DNA from: an uncultured Mycoplasmatota bacterium
GTDB taxonomy: Bacteria > Bacillota_I > Bacilli_A > RF39 > UBA660
Length of the DNA stretch: 9,044 nt
Direction of reading: 5' to 3'
NCBI GenBank assembly: GCA_900554315.1
Contig: USGP01000035.1
Coordinates: forward strand, 1 to 9,044
Shown here: piece after piece, positions 6,061-9,044 of the stretch
How the letters are laid out: the number at the start of each line of letters is the position of its first letter
How positions within the stretch are numbered: position 1 is the stretch's first letter
Notes under the pieces: generated by a model
Told to the model about the DNA's origin: nothing
Seen by the model: only the letters and a program-made list of their open reading frames with translations
Database searches by the model: none
Position numbers and translations under genes: made by a program

Positions 6061-6939
6061 CTATAATTCTATAAAATCCTTTAATTGTAAATAAATCTTT
6101 TCAATTTCTATTATAGCATCCTTAGATTTTCCTAAAGACTTCATAAGTGATGAAACTTCTATAGTATTCTTCTTTGTCTTTTTCTTATTTTGTAATGTAT
6201 CTAGTTTCTTTTCAATAACATTAATACTCTCTACATCACTAAGAATTTTTTTACTATCAACTTGCATAATTCCTTGCCTTTTAGGAATATGATCAAATTG
6301 ATACTTAAAATAATCTAGTTGTCTCATAAAAGCAGGACGATTATAATTTTCATAAATCATAATAGCATAAATTAAAAAACGCATGTCTCCTTTTGCCTCA
6401 ATATCCTTACCAAAACGTTGTTTAAATTTAACATATTGAGATATAATGTATTGTTTTCTATCTCCAACCTGAAGACGTTTTTCAACATTACTTTTAATTG
6501 CAAAAACTTCTTCTTTCGTATGAGCAAAATGATAAATAAACAAAATAATAAATACCCATAATAAAAACTTCAATTGTTCTGGATCTAAAAAAACAAAGTC
6601 GACTTGACGAATAATAAATTGATTTAAAAGATAAGCAACTACTAAATTACCAAGATATAATGGCAAAATACCCTCTTCTTTAGCAAAAAAATCTTTTTCT
6701 AAAAGATATGTGGTATAAATCATACGTATCAAAAATTCAAAAATAACAATAATAAATACATCATCACAAAATGTAAAGAAATGAAAATAACTTGCTAGAG
6801 AAGCCAAAAATACAAGATAAATATTTGTAAAAACAATATACTCTATTTTCGTTAAATGAAATTTTTTAGTAACATAATTTAAAAATAAAAATAACAAAAT
6901 AGAAAAAAGTGCATAACTAATAAATACTAAAAACTCCAT
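6061..6939 (-). CDS. polytopic membrane protein of unknown function, 292 aa
   Basis: Not recognised as a named family. Five hydrophobic segments lie at about 2-21, 33-52, 61-80, 91-110 and 123-139, followed by a ~150-residue Lys-rich C-terminal domain. By the positive-inside rule the N-terminus is outside and the C-terminal domain is cytoplasmic. That domain contains IYENYNRP (E197, R201, P202) and, 20 residues on, QGIMQV (222-227). This spacing recalls the catalytic Glu and GxMQ of lytic transglycosylase-like folds, but the predicted side of the membrane and absence of other motifs make it only a hint. The C-terminus (about 240-292) is likely helical or coiled. The ATG at 6939 is chosen over one 57 nt upstream because AGGGGG (6947-6952) precedes it, while the upstream ATG lies inside the previous gene's terminator. 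It has its own promoter. Confidence 0.75.
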   Translation of the reverse strand: MEFLVFISYALFSILLFLFLNYVTKKFHLTKIEYIVFTNIYLVFLASLASYFHFFTFCDDVFIIVIFEFLIRMIYTTYLLEKDFFAKEEGILPLYLGNLVVAYLLNQFIIRQVDFVFLDPEQLKFLLWVFIILFIYHFAHTKEEVFAIKSNVEKRLQVGDRKQYIISQYVKFKQRFGKDIEAKGDMRFLIYAIMIYENYNRPAFMRQLDYFKYQFDHIPKRQGIMQVDSKKILSDVESINVIEKKLDTLQNKKKTKKNTIEVSSLMKSLGKSKDAIIEIEKIYLQLKDFIEL

Positions 6940-6967
6940 AAAGATTCCCCCTAAATTTATGCCTACT

Positions 6968-6996
6968 ATAATACTACAACACACAAAAAAAGGCAA
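6968..6996 (-). promoter_or_regulatory. promoter of the 292-aa membrane protein gene
   Basis: -35 TTGCCT (6991-6996), exactly 17-bp spacer, -10 TATTAT (6968-6973) on the - strand, matching 4/6 and 5/6. The -35 box is part of the 3' arm of the preceding gene's terminator hairpin and the terminator's T-run forms the start of the spacer. Confidence 0.55.
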
Positions 6997-7011
6997 TCTT
7001 ACTTTGCCTTT
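6985..7011 (-). terminator. intrinsic terminator of the DUF2798 gene
   Basis: On the - strand AAAGGCAA (7004-7011) pairs perfectly with TTGCCTTT (6989-6996) around a 7-nt loop, and the T-run continues through 6985. The 5' arm begins in the last codons of the DUF2798 gene and its TAA lies in the loop, so the terminator starts before the gene ends. Confidence 0.75.
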
Positions 7012-7469
7012 TCTCTAAAAATTAAACCAAAAATAAATCTTACCAAAGGTCCTGCATAAAACAATTGAAAACACATAGCCATAGGAAAGCTTAATACACA
7101 ACTTTTTAGCCATGTTACAACAAATTGATTTAACTCTGGTTTAGATATAAAAATAGTAGCAATAAAGCTCATAATTGGACACATAAAGCATACAATCACA
7201 ATTGAAATAGCATATGCCACAATAATTGAAGGTTGCTTTTTAGGATCTATCGCTTTAAAAGCCAATTTATGTGCTACTTTTCCTATAATAAAGAACTCCA
7301 ATACGCCAGCTACAAGCCACATGAAAGGAAATTCCTTAAAAGCTTCCAAAAATACAAAGTTTTTTAAACCTCCCGTATTTAATGAAATATTATAACAAAC
7401 CATTACATAAACCATTAATGCTGCCATAATTACAGTATAAATAAAATCTTGAAATCTAGTCTTTGGCAT
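6999..7469 (-). CDS. DUF2798 family membrane protein
   Basis: 156 aa, almost entirely hydrophobic, with four predicted transmembrane helices (about 8-28, 47-66, 80-105 and 118-142). The pattern MPKTRFQDFIYTVIMAxxMVYxMVCYNISLNxGG at the N-terminus, with the two-fold repeat of similar hairpins (RFQ...MVY and QPSIIVAYAISI...CP), is typical of DUF2798 proteins, which are of unknown function and common in Bacillota. The start at 7469 follows AAAGGAG (7480-7486) with 10-nt spacing. An in-frame ATG 36 nt further upstream lies within a leader hairpin and is not used. The gene has a good promoter at its upstream neighbour's stop codon, a leader of about 108 nt and its own terminator, so it is a single-gene unit. 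Its role in the inner membrane is not known. Confidence 0.82.
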   Translation of the reverse strand: MPKTRFQDFIYTVIMAALMVYVMVCYNISLNTGGLKNFVFLEAFKEFPFMWLVAGVLEFFIIGKVAHKLAFKAIDPKKQPSIIVAYAISIVIVCFMCPIMSFIATIFISKPELNQFVVTWLKSCVLSFPMAMCFQLFYAGPLVRFIFGLIFREKAK

Positions 7470-7492
7470 TATCAATACACTCCTTTCTTCAC

Positions 7493-7519
7493 AAAAAAAC
7501 AGCACATAATCTGTGTTGT
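7493..7519 (-). terminator. terminator-like hairpin between the ybaK operon and the DUF2798 gene
   Basis: On the - strand ACAACACA (7512-7519) pairs with TGTGCTGT (7499-7506) with one A-C mismatch and a 5-nt loop, followed directly by a T7 run (7493-7499, sharing one base with the stem). It can terminate the upstream operon. Because the DUF2798 promoter lies upstream of it, it may also act as an attenuator in that gene's leader. Confidence 0.5.
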
Positions 7520-7582
7520 TCGTTAATCATTCAAAAGAATGTACGTTTCCAATATATACCGATTATCACATGTCCATTTCAA

Positions 7583-7612
7583 AATATATCAAATTATTTT
7601 TGGATATGTCAA
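7583..7612 (-). promoter_or_regulatory. promoter of the DUF2798 gene
   Basis: A consensus -35 TTGACA (7607-7612), 18-bp spacer and -10 TATATT (7583-7588) preceded by TGA as an extended -10. The -35 box includes the TGA stop codon of the 102-aa gene. A second weaker candidate lies just downstream: TTGAAA at about 7576-7581, then 18 bp, then TATATA. Predicted leader length is about 108 nt. Confidence 0.65.
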
Positions 7613-7917
7613 GAAACATTTTTATGTTTGTCCATTTTTTTTAATCTATTTTTAACCATAAATACTAACTCCATAGGTGCATTTATCTTATACAAAACAA
7701 GCAAGCAATCCTGTAACTTAGTACGCAAAGACATGGTATCCTTAATTTTTTCTGCTTCCAATTTATAATTAAAATTATCAATAGGATTTTCTTCAACAAA
7801 ATTACGAATATAATTTTCTATATCTTTCATAATATAAACTTTTAAATCATACTCATCCATTTCCATAACACCATAATAACCACCGACTAAATATTTAAAT
7901 TCATCTTTTAAGTTCAT
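7609..7917 (-). CDS. conserved-looking small protein of unknown function, 102 aa
   Basis: I do not recognise this protein. It is soluble, with a mix of acidic and basic helices: an N-terminal MNLKDEFKYLVGGYYGVMEMDEYDLKVYIMKDIENYIRNF segment and a Lys-rich C-terminal helix (about 60-97). No cysteine cluster, signal or membrane segment is seen. The start is at 7917, not at an ATG 24 nt upstream, because GAGGTGAAGGC lies just before it and because this ATG overlaps the TGA of the DUF4186 gene (ATGA), a standard translational-coupling arrangement. It is the last gene of the ybaK operon, and its TGA is embedded in the next gene's -35 box. If TGA were read as Trp the protein would run on past this point, which supports the standard code. 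Confidence 0.7.
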   Translation of the reverse strand: MNLKDEFKYLVGGYYGVMEMDEYDLKVYIMKDIENYIRNFVEENPIDNFNYKLEAEKIKDTMSLRTKLQDCLLVLYKINAPMELVFMVKNRLKKMDKHKNVS

Positions 7918-8291
7918 GCCTTCACCTCTTTTTCTATCCATTTCATAATAACCTTAACGACATAATTAACTTGCTCTTCTGTTAAATCATTTTCTTGCGA
8001 TATATGATGCCATTTAAATAGACAACCCCGACAACAAGTAGCAGTTGCATGTTGTGCAATAAAAACAGGATGTCCACGCATCGGTGTTTGTTTACCATCA
8101 TTTACTAAATGGCAAGGACGAAGTCTTTCATTAATAAAATCAAATGCATGTTGACGAATAACATCAATTCCTTTTGTTTGAACATATTCCTTGTCCTTGT
8201 TCGTTAGATGAAAACGACTTCGAAATTTAGATTTAGATAATTGATAAAACAATCGGTCTATTTCCATATCTTCATATTCAGAAATTCTCAT
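7914..8291 (-). CDS. DUF4186 family protein
   Basis: 125 aa. The core RPCHLxNDGKQTPMRGHPVFIAQHATATCCRGCLxKWHxI (about 58-97) is characteristic of DUF4186. Conserved C60, H61, H74, H81, C86, C87, C90 and H95 could form a metal-binding or redox centre. The N-terminal KSKFRSRFHL (about 20-29) is also typical. The family is uncharacterised; metal binding is inference from the Cys/His pattern. The ATG at 8291 lies 2 nt after the TAG of ybaK, and its ribosome binding site (GGAGG) is inside the last ybaK codons, so the two genes are co-transcribed and coupled. It overlaps the next gene by 4 nt. GC is higher (about 43% in 8041-8100) than in the genes further left. Length is normal and no defects are seen. 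Confidence 0.9.
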   Translation of the reverse strand: MRISEYEDMEIDRLFYQLSKSKFRSRFHLTNKDKEYVQTKGIDVIRQHAFDFINERLRPCHLVNDGKQTPMRGHPVFIAQHATATCCRGCLFKWHHISQENDLTEEQVNYVVKVIMKWIEKEVKA

Positions 8292-8293
8292 GA

Positions 8294-8785
8294 CTATTTT
8301 TCCTCCACAACATTAGCAAAATTACAAGATAATAAAGTAACCAAATCACCAATAGTAACTTCTACTTGATATCCAATTTTTCCTGCACTAAATATAATAG
8401 AAGAAAAATCACCGGCACTTGAATCAATAACGACAGGAAAACTTTTTTTCATTCCAATTGGAGAACATCCACCATGAATATAGCCAGTCACCGGAAGTAA
8501 TTCTTTAGAAGGAAGCATAGAAATAGATTTCTCACCTACACTTTTTGCAGCCTTCTTCAAATCTAATTCTTCTGCCACCGGAATCACAAATACATAGTGC
8601 TCCTTGCTTTTCCCCACAGTTACCAATGTTTTGAATACTTTATCCACATTTTGCCCTAATACAGTAGCAACTTCTACACCACTGATGGCATCTGTATCTG
8701 CATAACAATAGTGACTATACTCCACCTTTGCCTGCTCTAAAAGACGCATAACATTTGTTTTTTCTTCTTTCGCTTTCTTTGCCAT
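8294..8785 (-). CDS. ybaK: YbaK/EbsC family Cys-tRNA(Pro) deacylase
   Basis: 163 aa, full length for the YbaK/EbsC family. These cytoplasmic enzymes hydrolyse mischarged tRNA, in the best-known case Cys-tRNA(Pro), to keep translation accurate. Visible landmarks: MAKKxKEEKTNVMRLLEQ start, GVEVATVLGQ (36-45), FKTLVT with K52 matching the functionally essential Lys of E. coli YbaK, HYVFVIPVAEELDLKKAAKSVGEKSISMLP (63-92), GYIHGGCSPIGMKK (101-114) and SAGKIGYQVE near the C-terminus. The start at 8785 is chosen because AGGTG (8792-8796) lies 6 nt upstream and the N-terminus matches the family. The frame stays open to 8986, but that extension overlaps the neighbouring membrane protein gene and looks noncoding. 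The stop is 2 nt before the DUF4186 start. Substrate specificity within the family cannot be decided from this sequence. Confidence 0.93.
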   Translation of the reverse strand: MAKKAKEEKTNVMRLLEQAKVEYSHYCYADTDAISGVEVATVLGQNVDKVFKTLVTVGKSKEHYVFVIPVAEELDLKKAAKSVGEKSISMLPSKELLPVTGYIHGGCSPIGMKKSFPVVIDSSAGDFSSIIFSAGKIGYQVEVTIGDLVTLLSCNFANVVEEK

Positions 8786-8805
8786 AAAATACACCTGATT
8801 TCTTT

Positions 8806-9018
8806 TTACTTTGATATTGCTAGTGCAATAATTCCGCCTATAATTGCCAGTGGTAGCGCTATGTATATCAGCCCTCCAAGGAAAAGTCCTATAATTACAA
8901 TGGGTAGAAAGATTACATATATACCTACTTTTAGTAATCCCCAGGTCATTTTTATAGCTAGTGCTATAACCTTCCACATAAACCATACAAATGCAAGAAT
9001 AAATAATGCTGTAAGCAT
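8806..9018 (-). CDS. small integral membrane protein, 70 aa
   Basis: A 70-aa, almost wholly hydrophobic protein with about two or three membrane segments (about 2-24 and 33-66; the second is long enough to hold two short helices with the break at LGGLIYIALP). It resembles, from memory, small hypothetical proteins of Clostridia with the same FLPxxxIGLxLGGLIYxALPxxII pattern; no function is known. The start at 9018 is preferred over an in-frame ATG at 9036 because AGAGGTG lies 6 nt before it and would fall inside the coding sequence of the longer form. It ends 20 bp before ybaK and probably heads that operon. Its promoter would be beyond the right edge; only 26 bases upstream are visible. Confidence 0.75.
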   Translation of the reverse strand: MLTALFILAFVWFMWKVIALAIKMTWGLLKVGIYVIFLPIVIIGLFLGGLIYIALPLAIIGGIIALAISK

Positions 9019-9044
9019 AATCATCACCTCTTTCATATTTTCCA

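Noticed and set aside
7463..7768. 101-codon + strand frame across the DUF2798 promoter and the 102-aa gene
   Set aside because: Antisense to two supported genes and their regulatory gap, with no ribosome binding site; the reverse-strand assignments explain the sequence.
8786..8986. 67-residue N-terminal extension of ybaK in the same open frame
   Set aside because: It overlaps the small membrane protein gene in another frame, has no ribosome binding site at its ATG, and YbaK homologues begin at the MAKK-type start, which has AGGTG in place.
1..9044. tRNA or rRNA genes, CRISPR arrays, complete insertion sequences, toxin-antitoxin or defence islands
   Set aside because: No direct-repeat array, cloverleaf-like stretch, transposase motif or recognisable defence gene was seen on either strand.

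Overview
The window reads as chromosomal DNA of a low-GC Bacillota (Firmicutes) bacterium, probably an uncultured gut-type Clostridia or Erysipelotrichia/RF39-like lineage. This rests on three things: strong AGGAGG-type ribosome binding sites, Bacillota-typical families (TIGR03905/TSCPD, DUF2798, DUF4186, YkpA/YbiT-type ABC-F, EbsC-like YbaK), and ordinary use of TGA as a stop. The TGA stops argue against a Mycoplasma-type code. The taxon is an inference; no rRNA or tRNA is present to fix it.

Layout. A small TSCPD-domain gene lies on the + strand at the left edge. Every other gene, from 595 to the right edge, is on the - strand and converges on it. The ~315-bp convergent gap (280-594) holds three hairpins. 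One is a good bidirectional-looking terminator. Another is a 61-bp palindrome whose ends resemble ISL3-family insertion sequence termini.

In - strand transcription order (right to left) there are five blocks. (1) A tight operon: 70-aa membrane protein, YbaK/EbsC aminoacyl-tRNA deacylase, DUF4186 protein, 102-aa unknown; gaps are 20 bp, 2 bp and a 4-nt ATGA overlap. (2) A DUF2798 membrane protein with its own promoter, a leader containing a terminator-like hairpin, and its own 3' terminator. (3) A 292-aa five-helix membrane protein of unknown function, followed by a tandem pair of 232-aa divergent kinase-like proteins. (4) A YkpA/YbiT-type ABC-F ATPase with its own promoter. (5) A membrane-anchored thioredoxin-fold protein, a bacterial PH-domain protein and a signal-peptide/lipoprotein-like protein. 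In the last block the first two genes are 10 bp apart.

Base composition is uneven. Hand counts give about 23-30% GC in sampled lines of the middle, roughly 35-45% in parts of the ybaK/DUF4186 region, and about 45-57% in parts of 1-735. The drop at ~735 is abrupt and falls inside the coding sequence of the 395-aa exported protein, so that gene or the assembly there deserves suspicion.

No complete mobile element, CRISPR array, rRNA or tRNA was seen. The points most worth a second look are the tandem kinase-like pair, the ABC-F with all its defects concentrated in one composite ATP site, the composition break, and promoters built into the ends of upstream genes.
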